Notes: generated by a model from the sequence alone, not told the origin. A DNA stretch of 64,000 bases from Deltaproteobacteria bacterium (GCA_012729055.1 JAAYDW010000053.1:20159-84158), one strand, 5' to 3'; shown: positions 10,395 to 23,305, counted from the first letter of the stretch. Made by a program: numbers and translations.

Positions 10395-11588
10395 TCAGCC
10401 TTTGATTTTCGCGACAAAGTCTTTCCCGAAATCCCGCGCCCGGGACAGCTCTTCCTCGCCCGGCTGCCACAGGGTCTTGAGGCCCTCGTCCACAACCGCA
10501 AAACCGGCCCGGTTCAAATGATCGGTAAGCAGCTTGACGCTCTCCCCGCTCCAGCCGTAGCAGCCGAAAGCCGCGGCCTTTTTGTTTTTGAACTTAAGCC
10601 CCGTAACCATTTCGATAAGCGCCGACATCGCGTTGAGAATGCCCTTGTTGATCGTGGGCGATCCCAGCAGAATGGCCTTGGACTTGAAGACTTCAGTCAC
10701 CACGTCATTGATGTCGCGGCGGGAGATATTGAAGAGCTTCACCGTCACGGCATCGTCGGCCTGCTTGATTCCCTTGGCGATGTTTTCGGCGAGCATTCTC
10801 GTGCCGTCCCACATCGTGTCGTAAATGAGCGAGATCTGATTTTCCTGATAGTCCGCCGCCCACTGCAGATATTTTTGCGCGATCTGGAGCGGATTTTGGC
10901 GCCAGATAACGCCGTGGCTGGGGCAGATGAAATTCACCGGCAGATTGAGCGCCACCACTTCATTGATCTTCTTCGTGACCAGCGGCGAAAAGGGCGTGAG
11001 GATGTTGGCGTAATATTTCGTCGCCTCCTCAAAAAGTTCGGACTGATCGACCAGGTCATTGAACATGTGCTCGCTGGCGATATGCTGGCCGAAGGCGTCG
11101 TTGGAAAACAAAATCGCGTCGCCGGTCAGATACTCCATCATGGAATCCGGCCAGTGCAGCATCATGGCTTCGACGAAAATCAGCTCCTTTTTGCCCAGAG
11201 ACAGTTTGTCGCCGGTTTTCACCACCTGGAAGTTCCAGTCCTTGTGGTAGTGGCCCTTGAGCGATTTCAGGCCGTTGGCCGTGCAGTAAACGGGCTTGTC
11301 GGGAATACGGTGCATCAGCGCCGACAGGGCCCCCGAGTGATCCATCTCGGCATGATTGGCGATCACGTAGTCGATTTTGTTCAGATCGATTTCCCTGGCC
11401 AGATTGTCCACGAACTCCTTGGCGAAAGGCGTCCACACCGTATCAATCAGCGCGGTCTTTTCGTCTCGCACCAGATACGCGTTGTACGACGAGCCGCGAT
11501 GCGTGGAGTATTCCTCGCCGTGAAACTTGCGCAGCTCCCAGTCAACCTTCCCGACCCAATCCACACCTGGCGTAATCTCGAATTTCAT
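10395..11588 (-). CDS. FprA-type flavodiiron protein
   Basis: HAEMDHSGALSALM di-iron ligand motif, SNDAFGQHIA, flavodoxin-like C-terminal domain. Confidence 0.92.
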   Translation of the reverse strand: MKFEITPGVDWVGKVDWELRKFHGEEYSTHRGSSYNAYLVRDEKTALIDTVWTPFAKEFVDNLAREIDLNKIDYVIANHAEMDHSGALSALMHRIPDKPVYCTANGLKSLKGHYHKDWNFQVVKTGDKLSLGKKELIFVEAMMLHWPDSMMEYLTGDAILFSNDAFGQHIASEHMFNDLVDQSELFEEATKYYANILTPFSPLVTKKINEVVALNLPVNFICPSHGVIWRQNPLQIAQKYLQWAADYQENQISLIYDTMWDGTRMLAENIAKGIKQADDAVTVKLFNISRRDINDVVTEVFKSKAILLGSPTINKGILNAMSALIEMVTGLKFKNKKAAAFGCYGWSGESVKLLTDHLNRAGFAVVDEGLKTLWQPGEEELSRARDFGKDFVAKIKG

Positions 11589-11605
11589 AACGCACCTCCT
11601 GTTTT

Positions 11606-11941
11606 TTATTTTATCATAACCAGCAGCATCTTGAAACGGGTGACGGCCTTGAGCGCATGCGGCCTGTGGGCCGGCATGAGAATCATCTCCCCTTCCCTGA
11701 CCGTATGGGGCTTTCCGTCAATCGTTATTTCGGCCGTGCCGTCCAGCAGATAGACGAGCGCGTCAAAAGGGGCCGTGTGCTCGCTTAATCCCTCGTCGGC
11801 GTCGAAGGCAAAAACCGTCAGAGTTCCGGAAGGTTTCCGGATGATTTCCCGGCTGACCACGGTGTGGTCCTGATAGGAAACCAGTTCCGGCAGACGAAAC
11901 GCGCCGGTAAGATCCGCAATGTTGGCGAAATTTTCTGTCAT
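11606..11941 (-). CDS. Cupin domain protein
   Basis: About 110 aa: SEHTAPFDALVYLLDGTAEITIDGKPHTVREGEMILMPAHRPHALKA. Start chosen at MTENFANI. Confidence 0.88.
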   Translation of the reverse strand: MTENFANIADLTGAFRLPELVSYQDHTVVSREIIRKPSGTLTVFAFDADEGLSEHTAPFDALVYLLDGTAEITIDGKPHTVREGEMILMPAHRPHALKAVTRFKMLLVMIK

Positions 11942-12025
11942 CTTGTCCCTCCTGAATTTTTTAAAACGCTGTAACGGCGACATCGCGTTTTTTCGTTTTT
12001 TATACCCCGCTTAAACAATATTGTA

Positions 12026-12041
12026 TTTGACTTAAGTCAAA
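12026..12041. promoter_or_regulatory. Perfect 16-bp palindrome TTTGACTTAAGTCAAA, candidate CRP/FNR-superfamily operator
   Basis: Read directly. A second perfect palindrome ACAATATTGT lies at 12015-12024. Located between divergent cupin and serC. Confidence 0.55.
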
Positions 12042-12197
12042 ATTTGTTATTTTACTGATACGAAAAACTTTTGGCTTCAACCGCATCGACCGTCGGTCAC
12101 GGGAGGGCTATTACAGTTTAAATTTCTTGAGAAAAGAGCTTAATGCTGGTATGTAATCTTCCAGAATTAAGAAAATTTATTTTAAGGATGGTTACCT

Positions 12198-13325
12198 ATG
12201 TTGAACCCCAATTTTAGTTCCGGCCCCTGCAGCAAGAGGCCAGCGTGGAGCCTCGACGCGCTGAAAGGCGCGCCGGTCGGCCGCTCACACCGTTCCGCGC
12301 TGGGAAAAGAACGGATCGTCAAAGCCATGAACGACACGCGTAAAGTATTGAACATTCCGGCGGATTACCTGGTGGGCATTCTTCCGGCTTCCGATACCGG
12401 CGCTTTTGAATGCGCCATGTGGTCACTTCTGGGCCCCAAACCGGTGACCGTGCTGGTCTGGGAAAGTTTCTCCAACGGCTGGGCGACGGATGTCAACAAA
12501 CAGCTGAAGCTCAAGCCCGCGGTGACGAAAGTCGATTACGGTAAACTTCCGGACCTTTCCAAAGTGGACTGGAAAACCGACGTAGTCTTCGTCGCGAACG
12601 GCACCACCAGCGGCGTGAAGATTCCCAACTGGGACTGGATTCCGGCCGACCGCGAAGGATTGTCTCTGTGCGACGCCACCAGCTACGCGTTCGCCAACGA
12701 GATCGACTGGAGCAAGATCGACGTGCTCACCTACTCCTGGCAGAAATGTCTGGGCGGCGAAGCCGCGCACGGCATGATGATTCTGAGCCCGAAAGCCGTC
12801 GAGCGCCTCAATTCCTACGATCCGCCCTGGCCGATGCCGAAAATTTTCCGCCTCAAGAAAGACGGCAAAGTCAACAAGGCCATCTTTGAAGGAGACGTCA
12901 TCAACACGCCTTCCATGATTTGCGTGGAAGACTACCTGGACGCTCTGGACTGGGCGGGTAAGATCGGCTTGGAAGGTCTGGTCAAAAGAAGCAACGCCAA
13001 CCTGAAAGTCGTAGCCGACTGGGTCGCCAAAACCGATTGGATCGAATTTCTGGCGGAAGATCCCCTGACCCGGTCGAACACTTCCGTTTGCCTGTCCGTG
13101 ACGCATCCGAAAGTCGCAGCGATGGAGGCGGATGCCAAAAGCAAGTTCCTGAAGAGCATTGCCTCGGATCTGAGCAAGAAAAATATCGCTCATGACATCA
13201 ACTCCTACAAGGAAGCGCCGGCCGGCTACCGTTTCTGGTGCGGTCCGACCGTTGAAGAAGCTGATTTAAAAATTGCGCTGGCCGAGCTGGAAAAAGTCTT
13301 CAGCGAGAAGGTCAAGAGCCTGTAA
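12198..13325 (+). CDS. serC: Phosphoserine aminotransferase
   Basis: NPNFSSGPCSKRPAWSLDAL...VGRSHRS...; PLP-Lys region TYSWQKCLGGEAAHGM; directly upstream of serA. Confidence 0.9.
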   Translation: MLNPNFSSGPCSKRPAWSLDALKGAPVGRSHRSALGKERIVKAMNDTRKVLNIPADYLVGILPASDTGAFECAMWSLLGPKPVTVLVWESFSNGWATDVNKQLKLKPAVTKVDYGKLPDLSKVDWKTDVVFVANGTTSGVKIPNWDWIPADREGLSLCDATSYAFANEIDWSKIDVLTYSWQKCLGGEAAHGMMILSPKAVERLNSYDPPWPMPKIFRLKKDGKVNKAIFEGDVINTPSMICVEDYLDALDWAGKIGLEGLVKRSNANLKVVADWVAKTDWIEFLAEDPLTRSNTSVCLSVTHPKVAAMEADAKSKFLKSIASDLSKKNIAHDINSYKEAPAGYRFWCGPTVEEADLKIALAELEKVFSEKVKSL

Positions 13326-13349
13326 CGGAAGAAAATCCGGGAAAACGCT

Positions 13350-16245
<2,896 letters not shown>

Positions 16246-16263
16246 AAAACGTCGAGTTTCTTC

Positions 16264-16291
16264 TTGACATCGGCAACCTGAGCTGTTAGAA
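16264..16291 (+). promoter_or_regulatory. Promoter for tRNA-Lys
   Basis: TTGACA-16 nt-TTAGAA, about 30 nt upstream of the tRNA. Confidence 0.5.
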
Positions 16292-16320
16292 GCCGGTGTT
16301 CTCAAAACGGACGCAAACGT

Positions 16321-16395
16321 GGGCCGTTAGCTCAGCGGTAGAGCAGCGGACTTTTAATCCGTTGGCCGCGGGTTCAATCCCCGCACGGCCCACCA
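16321..16395 (+). tRNA. tRNA-Lys (anticodon UUU), CCA encoded
   Basis: Cloverleaf fits: acceptor GGGCCGT/ACGGCCC, D-stem GCTC/GAGC, anticodon stem GCGGA/TCCGT with loop CTTTTAA, T-arm GCGGG TTCAATC CCCGC, ACCA end. Confidence 0.97.
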
Positions 16396-16511
16396 GGATC
16401 AAGGGTTTCCAACGGGAAGCCCTTTTTTATTGCTTCCTCTTCTTCCCCGCCGCCGGGCTTTCGCGCGGACACCAGCAGCGTATAACTCCGCATATTCCGG
16501 ACAAGATTTCC

Positions 16512-16540
16512 TTGACACGCGTAAATGGCCATTCTATACT
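16512..16540 (+). promoter_or_regulatory. Near-consensus sigma70 promoter for the second serA-type gene
   Basis: TTGACA-17 nt-TATACT, about 145 nt upstream of the ATG at 16688. Confidence 0.75.
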
Positions 16541-16687
16541 TCGCGGCGACAAGATGGACGTTTTTCTTGGCGAAAACCGCCCGGACAACGCGTCTGCAAA
16601 AAGACGGCGTGAGAAAAAAAACAAGCGCTCGCTGTTGTACAGAGTGCTTTCCAATAAAAAAGGTATGGAAAGGAATAGGAGGATTTT

Positions 16688-17848
16688 ATGTATCGGATTG
16701 ATCTGCTGAACAAGATTTCGGAAAAAGGTCTGAACCTTTTTACCGAGAAGTATGAGTATCGCACGGATATTCCCGATCCCGACGGCATTCTGGTTCGAAG
16801 CAAGGAAATGAAAGAGATGACGCTGCCGTCCAGTCTGAAAGCCATTGCCCGCGCCGGCGCCGGCGTCAACAATATTCCCATCGACAAATGTTCGGAAAAA
16901 GGCATCGTCGTTTTCAATACGCCGGGCGCCAACGCCAACGGCGTCAAGGAATTGGTGGTCCTGGGCATGATCCTGGCGGCGCGCAACGTGGCGGAAGGCC
17001 TCTTCTGGGCCAAAGGGCTCGTGGGCGAAGGCGACAAGGTCCCCGATCTGATCGAAAAAGGCAAAGCCAAGTTTGTCGGCACGGAAATTCTCGGCAAAAC
17101 CCTGGGCGTCGTGGGACTGGGCGCCATCGGCACCATGATAGCCAACACGGCCGAAGATCTGGGCATGGAAGTGATGGGGTACGATCCGTTTTTATCCATC
17201 GAGGCGGCCTGGAAACTTTCCCGAACCATCAAGAAGGCGCCGAGCCTGGATCGGCTGCTTGCGGACTCCGACTACATCACGCTGCACGTTCCCCAGAACA
17301 AGGACACCAAGGGCTTCATCAACGCCGACAAGTTCGCGATCATGAAAAAGGGCGTTGTTCTCCTGAATTTCGCCCGCGGCGGTCTGGTGGACACCGCGGC
17401 TCTGAAGAAGGCCATTGCCGACGGTATCGTGAGCCGCTACGTGACGGACTTTCCGGATGAAGAGGTCATCAAAACGGACCGGGTCATCGCCATCCCGCAT
17501 CTGGGCGCTTCGACGGAAGAGTCGGAAGAAAACTGCGCTATCATGGCCACCATGGAACTTATGGACTTCCTGGAAAACGGAAACATCAAAAACTCGGTGA
17601 ACTTCCCCGAATGCTTCCTCGACAGATCGGATAAGCAGAGGATCACCATTTCCAACCAGAACACGCCCGGCATGATCGAAAAGATCACCAAGCTTCTGGC
17701 CGAAAATCAGCTCAATATTGCCGACATGATCAACAAGAGCAGAGGCAATCTGGCTTACAACATCATCGATGTGGAAGGCAATGTCAGCGCAGACCTGGCA
17801 AAGAAATTTCAGGCGGTTGACGGAATCATCGCCGTGAGAGTGCTGTAA
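16688..17848 (+). CDS. D-3-phosphoglycerate dehydrogenase, short form with ACT domain (second SerA-type protein)
   Basis: ARAGAGVNNIPIDKCSEKGIVVFNTPGANA...GLGAIGTMIANTA...PHLGASTEESEENCA; ACT domain NTPGMIEKITKLLAENQLNIADM. Confidence 0.93.
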   Translation: MYRIDLLNKISEKGLNLFTEKYEYRTDIPDPDGILVRSKEMKEMTLPSSLKAIARAGAGVNNIPIDKCSEKGIVVFNTPGANANGVKELVVLGMILAARNVAEGLFWAKGLVGEGDKVPDLIEKGKAKFVGTEILGKTLGVVGLGAIGTMIANTAEDLGMEVMGYDPFLSIEAAWKLSRTIKKAPSLDRLLADSDYITLHVPQNKDTKGFINADKFAIMKKGVVLLNFARGGLVDTAALKKAIADGIVSRYVTDFPDEEVIKTDRVIAIPHLGASTEESEENCAIMATMELMDFLENGNIKNSVNFPECFLDRSDKQRITISNQNTPGMIEKITKLLAENQLNIADMINKSRGNLAYNIIDVEGNVSADLAKKFQAVDGIIAVRVL

Positions 17849-17884
17849 CCGGAAACTGTCGCGCCCGCTTCGGGAGGCGACAAG

Positions 17885-17931
17885 AAAAAAATGGGGTTCG
17901 GCTGATCGCCGAACCCCATTTCCATTTTTGC
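17885..17931. terminator. Bidirectional Rho-independent terminator between convergent genes
   Basis: ATGGGGTTCGGC-TGATC-GCCGAACCCCAT with flanking A and T runs. Confidence 0.88.
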
Positions 17932-17966
17932 GCTTTCCGGTTCATGCCGGAAAGTCCCTCACCGTT

Positions 17967-19829
17967 TTACCAGGCAAATGCCTCTTCCGTAATTTCCAGC
18001 GCGGACTTTTCGTTCATCTTGATCGCTTCGCAGCGGGCTTTCACCGTGGTCAGGATTTCATTGGCGAAAAATTTGGCGGACGCAATTCTTCCGCTGTAGA
18101 AGGCGGCATCCTTGTCGGAGCGCTGCAGGGCTTTCTGCTTGCCGGGCGAGGTCGCCCCCTGCGCTTCGTAAACGGCGGCCAGTTTTCCGGACGCGACATC
18201 TGCGGCGTCCAGAAGGAAATGGCCGACAATGACGTCCCCGAAAATTTCCAGGAATTTGCAGGCGTTCAGTATCGGCAGCAGGAAATCGCCGGACTTTCCG
18301 GCCTGGGCGAAAAACATCGTCAGCTCGAGGCAGGCGTTTAAAGCCTCTTCGAGCAGCGCGGCGGATTGGGCCAGATCCTCGTTCTTTTTGGCGCGGGCAA
18401 TGTTCTGCTGAACAAGGCCGGCCATGTTCATGACATTGGCGCCCTTGCGCTGACCGAGCTTGCGTCCGACCAGGTCGAGCGCCTGAATGCCGTTCGTGCC
18501 TTCGTAAATGGTGGCGATTTTCTCGTCGCGCAGATACTGTTCCACGGGATATTCCGAACAGTACCCGTAGCCGCCGTAAACGTCCATCGCCATGGAGCAG
18601 GACAGCAGTCCCTTGTCCGTGGTCCAGGCCTTGACGATCGGCGTGAGCAGATCCAGGAAGCCTTCCCACTTGGCCTTTTCCTCATCGGTCCTGGCGACTT
18701 TCGCCATGTCGATGCAGAACGCCGTGAAATAGCAGAGGCTGCGGGATCCTTCGACATGGGACTTGATCCAGAGCAGTTTCCGGCGCACGTCGGGATGGTT
18801 GATGATGGTCACCGGCTTGGCGTCCGGATTTTTCATCTCCCAGATCGCCGTGCCCTGCACGCGCTCCTTTGCGTACTGCACGGCATGTTCCAGGGCTGCG
18901 GAGGAAAGCACCAGGCCCTGCATGCCGGTTCCGAGACGCGCTTCGTTCATCATCATGAACATGATCTTGATGCCTTCGCGCTCGTTGCCCAGGAGTTCGC
19001 CGATGCAGTTTCCGTCTTCGCCGAAATTGAGCGTGGCCGTGGCCGATCCCTTGATGCCCATCTTGTGTTCGATGCCGCCGGTTTTAACGTCGTTGGGTTC
19101 GCCCAGGCTGCCGTCGTCGTTGACGCGGATCTTGGGAACGATGAAAATGGAAATGCCCTTGGTGCCGGGAGGATCGCCTTCAATGCGCGCCAGAACCGGG
19201 TGGACGATGTTCGGGGTCAGATCATGATCGCCCGCGGAAATAAAGCACTTGGTGCCCGTGATCAGGTACTTGCCGTCCGGCAGCTTCTTGGCGGTCGTTT
19301 TGAGCGCGCCGACGTCCGAGCCCGCGCCCGGCTCGGTGAGGCACATGGTTCCCGTCCACTCTCCGGAAAACATTTTATCCATGTATTTTCTTTTCTGCGC
19401 TTCGGTGCCGTAATGATGAATCAGCGTGGCGGCGCCGTGCGTCAGTCCCGGATACATGGAAAAAGCGTAGTTTGCTGCGCCGAAGTATTCCAGCGCGGCA
19501 AACCCGACGGCCGCCGGAACCCCCTGACCGCCCACCTCGGGCGAGTCCATGGGATTGATCCAACCGCCCTCGCAGTATTTCTTGAACGGTTCACGGAAGC
19601 ATTTGGGAACGGTGACAACACCGTCCTTGATGTGACAGCCTTCCTCATCTCCTTCCTTGCAGGCCGGCGCCAGCTCGTTGACGGCAAGTTTCTCGGCCTC
19701 ATTCAGGATCATGGTGAGATCATCCTTGGCAAAATCCTTGTAGGCTTCATATTCAAACAATTTTTCGATCCCCAGTTGCTCGAACAGAACGAACTGCTGA
19801 TCCCTCGTATTCACTAATCCGTTACTCAT
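17967..19829 (-). CDS. Acyl-CoA dehydrogenase, about 620 aa with C-terminal extension
   Basis: GTMCLTEPGAGSDVGALKTTA, GTKCFISAGDHD, YGGYGYCSEYPVEQYLRDEKIATIYEGTNGIQALDLVGRKL. Confidence 0.95.
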   Translation of the reverse strand: MSNGLVNTRDQQFVLFEQLGIEKLFEYEAYKDFAKDDLTMILNEAEKLAVNELAPACKEGDEEGCHIKDGVVTVPKCFREPFKKYCEGGWINPMDSPEVGGQGVPAAVGFAALEYFGAANYAFSMYPGLTHGAATLIHHYGTEAQKRKYMDKMFSGEWTGTMCLTEPGAGSDVGALKTTAKKLPDGKYLITGTKCFISAGDHDLTPNIVHPVLARIEGDPPGTKGISIFIVPKIRVNDDGSLGEPNDVKTGGIEHKMGIKGSATATLNFGEDGNCIGELLGNEREGIKIMFMMMNEARLGTGMQGLVLSSAALEHAVQYAKERVQGTAIWEMKNPDAKPVTIINHPDVRRKLLWIKSHVEGSRSLCYFTAFCIDMAKVARTDEEKAKWEGFLDLLTPIVKAWTTDKGLLSCSMAMDVYGGYGYCSEYPVEQYLRDEKIATIYEGTNGIQALDLVGRKLGQRKGANVMNMAGLVQQNIARAKKNEDLAQSAALLEEALNACLELTMFFAQAGKSGDFLLPILNACKFLEIFGDVIVGHFLLDAADVASGKLAAVYEAQGATSPGKQKALQRSDKDAAFYSGRIASAKFFANEILTTVKARCEAIKMNEKSALEITEEAFAW

Positions 19830-19877
19830 ATGCTGCTGCTCCTTCTCAATATTTTTTTTGCACGCCGAATGCGCCTT

Positions 19878-21419
19878 TTACTTTTTCGCCGTCGGCGCAA
19901 AGCTTTTGTAAGATTCATCGATCGGGGGCATTTGCACGCAGTCCTCGATCAGGGGAAGTTTTCCGTAAGTGGTATCGTCCTGCCATCCGTCCATGTGCGC
20001 GGCGCGCCTTGCCGCCGCCTGAAGCTTTTTCCAGTTGGCGCTGCCGTAGAGGAACATCTCCTGGGCCGCCATCGATCCTTCGCCGTGAATCGTATCGACC
20101 TGCCAGTGATTTCCGGTGCAGTCCTTGATGAGGCGCAGAATGCGCAGCCGGTCTTCGGTGGGAACGCCGTCTTTTGCCGCCAGGTACTTGTCGATAAACG
20201 GCTTGATTTCCGGATTGTCCCAATCCCGGAAAGCGGGAACCGTGGTGGTGAGTCCGCCGCCGATATCGTGCATGTGCTGACACATCGTGTGGAAGTTGCT
20301 CGCATAGGTCCACTTCGAAGCGTTGATCGCCATGCGGTTGGGCATCATGACGTCCATGCCGAATTCCGTCACCGGGTCGAGGCAGGCCTGTTTGGCCAGC
20401 ATCTGGACGGTTTCCGTGATGTAGGCCATCCAGGCGAGCTTTTTGCGCACATGCGGAACATTCTGCACGCCGTTGTAGTCGGCGATGAGACTGGCCGCGC
20501 CGGTCATCAGTTCCAGCGTTCCCGTCATCTTGCAGGTGCCGAAGAGGCGATGATAGCTGGCAAACGCATACGCCAGCACCTGGGAATACTGCCACTCGCC
20601 GCACATGAAAACGCGCTCCCAGGGAACAAACACATCGTCAAAGACAATGAGGGACTCCGAAGGCTGCAGATGATCCGAGGTCGGGTAATCGAATTCGCAT
20701 TCCTCTCCGTACAACCGGACGTTGGGCTCAACCCCCAGGAGTTTCACGCCCTTTGTGGCGACCGGTATTGCAAAGCCCAGCGCATAGTCCTTGTCCGCTT
20801 CGCCGTGCGTCCGGCAGGGAAGACACAAAAGTTCATTGGCGCAGGGGGACGCGCTGATGTGAACTTTGGCGCCCCGGACGATGATGCCGTCCTTCTGCCG
20901 GTCCACGATCCGCAGGTAAAAATCCTTGTGCTGTTTCTGCTGCGAGGGATGAAGGCTGCGGTCGCCTTTCACGTCGGTGATCGCCCCGGTCAGCGCCAGG
21001 TCGTTTTTCTGAAGGTACCGGCGGTAATTTTCGACGCGCTCCCTGTAGCCCGTGCCCATTTTCTTATCCATCACTTCCGCAGCCACGCTGAACGCGGCCA
21101 GCGCGTCCGCGCCCATGCAGTGGACCAGCACGCCGCCGCCGGTTCGCATGCCGGCCATGTAGCACTCACGCCGGCGCAGCATGTCCTGCGGCGTTTTCGG
21201 CGAGGTGAGCAGAAAATTGATGTCTTCGCCATCCGCGTTCTTCGTGACGAACAAATCCCGGTAATCGGGATGGTTCGGCAAAACATAGTCCATCGCCGCC
21301 ATGCGGACAATGGTACTCACGGTTGGGTGCGTCCGGACATCCCGAACCTTTTCACCCAGACACCAGACTTCCCGGCCGTCATTCAAGCTTTCCAGATACT
21401 GCTCAACTGTTTTGATCAT
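19878..21419 (-). CDS. 4-hydroxyphenylacetate 3-hydroxylase / 4-hydroxybutyryl-CoA dehydratase family protein
   Basis: Family-like architecture: TGAITDVKGDRSLHPS, DGIIVRGAKVHISASP, DDVFVPWERVFMCGEW, ASYHRLFGTCKMTG. Confidence 0.88.
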   Translation of the reverse strand: MIKTVEQYLESLNDGREVWCLGEKVRDVRTHPTVSTIVRMAAMDYVLPNHPDYRDLFVTKNADGEDINFLLTSPKTPQDMLRRRECYMAGMRTGGGVLVHCMGADALAAFSVAAEVMDKKMGTGYRERVENYRRYLQKNDLALTGAITDVKGDRSLHPSQQKQHKDFYLRIVDRQKDGIIVRGAKVHISASPCANELLCLPCRTHGEADKDYALGFAIPVATKGVKLLGVEPNVRLYGEECEFDYPTSDHLQPSESLIVFDDVFVPWERVFMCGEWQYSQVLAYAFASYHRLFGTCKMTGTLELMTGAASLIADYNGVQNVPHVRKKLAWMAYITETVQMLAKQACLDPVTEFGMDVMMPNRMAINASKWTYASNFHTMCQHMHDIGGGLTTTVPAFRDWDNPEIKPFIDKYLAAKDGVPTEDRLRILRLIKDCTGNHWQVDTIHGEGSMAAQEMFLYGSANWKKLQAAARRAAHMDGWQDDTTYGKLPLIEDCVQMPPIDESYKSFAPTAKK

Positions 21420-21640
21420 ACGCTTTACTCCTTATTGTTAAATATTCAGACAAAATTCGTTTTTCTTCATTTTTTTGCTGGAACGGGTTGTCGGGCGCTG
21501 TCGTTTCCGGCGCCGGAGCGCGAAACGGGCCAAAGCAACCGCCGCTGCCTCTTTGCGCCGGCCGGCCGTACAATGATTTCTCAGACGCCTGCGCCGGATC
21601 CGGAAACCCGGCGCAGACCTTTCAAAAGAGCATCCGATCG

Positions 21641-23305
21641 TTACTTTTTGCTTTTCGCGATTTCCTCTTCGCGCAGGATCTTGCGCAGGATCTTGCCGAC
21701 AGCCGACTTCGGCAGCTCCTTGCGGAATTCGACCAGCTTCGGCACCTTGTAGGGCGCGAGCTTTTCCTTGCAGAAGGCGATGATTTCCTTGTCGGTGGCT
21801 TCGACACCCGGTTTCAGAACGATGAAGGCTTTCACCGTTTCCCCGCGGTACGTGTCGGGCACGCCCGCCGAAACCGCCTCGGCAATCTTGGGATGCTGGT
21901 ACAGGACTTCATCGACCTCGCGGGGATAAATGTTGAAGCCTCCGGCGATGATCATATCTTTCTTGCGGTCCACGATGTAGAAATAGCCGTCTTCGTCCAT
22001 CTGCGCAATGTCGCCGGTGGAAAGCCATCCGTCCTTCAACTGGTTGGCCGTTTCTTCCGGGTTCTGCCAGTACTCCTGCATGATTGTGGGACCTTTGATC
22101 AGAATTTCACCCGGTTCGCCGGGTTTGACATCATTGAGACCCGTTTCCACGTCGACCAGGCGCACGTCATTGCCGGGATACGGACAGCCGATGGATCCCG
22201 CCTTGTGGCGGAGAATCGGAATGCTGATGCCGACGGAAGCCGTTTCGCTCATGCCCCAGCCTTCATTGAAAAAGATTCCGATGTCCTTGACCCGCTGGAT
22301 CAGCTCGACGGGCATGGGGGCGCCGCCCGTGCTGAGCAGGCGGATCTTGGCGCCCAGATCGAGTTCCGCGGCTTTGGGATGGTTGACGATTGCCGTCACC
22401 ATCGTCGGCACGGTCGGGAAGTACGTGATTTCATCGACGCTGGCCAGCACGGCCATAAATTCTTCCAGTTCGAATCTCGGAAACATCACCTGCGTGGCGG
22501 CGTTGAACATTCCCCAGTTCATGGAAAACGTGTTGCCGTAAATGTGAAAATACGGAATGGCGGCGATGACGGCCCGCTGCGCGTGGGGAATATAGGTCGT
22601 GATGGAATTTCCCCAAAGCGAGCCCTGCAGGGTGCCGGCGATGAGGTTGGAATGCGTGAGCAGCGCGCCTTTCGGCAACCCCGTCGTGCCTCCCGTGAAC
22701 TGGATCAGAGCGGGGTCTTCAGACGAAACATTGACTCTCGGCATGCTTTCATCCGTGGCGCTTTCCACCAGTTCGGAAAAATGCTTCCAGCCCTCCTCCA
22801 GCTCGAGGCTTTTCGTCGTACTCACCGGGAACCCCTGGATGTAATCCGTCACCTTCGTGATGATGACGTTTTTCAGCCCCAGCTCTTTGGCCAGCGGCCG
22901 CATCACGGGCAGAACCGTGTCGAATGTGAACAGCGTCTGCAAACCGGAATTTTCCATCATGAACTTGAGCTCATCATGGGTGTAAAGGGGATTCATATTC
23001 ACGACGATCGCGCCCGCCGACAGAGCGGCGTAGTATGCGACAATATACTGGGGGCAGTTGGGGAGCGCCAGGCCCACGCGGTCGCCTTTTTTCACGCCCA
23101 TCCTGATCAGGGCGTTGGACAGCCTGAGCATCTGGGAACGGATCTGGCGAAATGTCATCGTCGATCCATAGATGTTGGTCGCGGCCTTGCGGGGAAACAT
23201 GGTGGCCGCCAGATGAACCAGGCTCTGAACGGGGATTTTCGGGAACTGAATGGTGTGCGGGACATTATAATCGTAATACTTTACCCAGGGTTTTGCTTCA
23301 AACAT
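21641..23305 (-). CDS. Long-chain acyl-CoA ligase (AMP-forming)
   Basis: LIQFTGGTTGLPKGALLTHSN, GWLSTGDIAQMDEDGYFYIVDRKKDMIIAGGFNIYPREVDEVL, PKSAVGKILRKILREEE. Confidence 0.95.
   Translation of the reverse strand: MFEAKPWVKYYDYNVPHTIQFPKIPVQSLVHLAATMFPRKAATNIYGSTMTFRQIRSQMLRLSNALIRMGVKKGDRVGLALPNCPQYIVAYYAALSAGAIVVNMNPLYTHDELKFMMENSGLQTLFTFDTVLPVMRPLAKELGLKNVIITKVTDYIQGFPVSTTKSLELEEGWKHFSELVESATDESMPRVNVSSEDPALIQFTGGTTGLPKGALLTHSNLIAGTLQGSLWGNSITTYIPHAQRAVIAAIPYFHIYGNTFSMNWGMFNAATQVMFPRFELEEFMAVLASVDEITYFPTVPTMVTAIVNHPKAAELDLGAKIRLLSTGGAPMPVELIQRVKDIGIFFNEGWGMSETASVGISIPILRHKAGSIGCPYPGNDVRLVDVETGLNDVKPGEPGEILIKGPTIMQEYWQNPEETANQLKDGWLSTGDIAQMDEDGYFYIVDRKKDMIIAGGFNIYPREVDEVLYQHPKIAEAVSAGVPDTYRGETVKAFIVLKPGVEATDKEIIAFCKEKLAPYKVPKLVEFRKELPKSAVGKILRKILREEEIAKSKK

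Noticed and set aside
8837-10501. 554-aa minus-strand ORF over the GAF-GspE gene
   Set aside because: Shadow ORF opposite a gene with clear Walker motifs; no recognisable domain.
16296-16709. 137-aa ORF through the tRNA-Lys gene and serA2 leader
   Set aside because: Overlaps a solid tRNA and a promoter; no SD and no protein motif.
18366-19817. 483-aa plus-strand ORF over the acyl-CoA dehydrogenase
   Set aside because: Antisense shadow; low-information sequence with no family signature.
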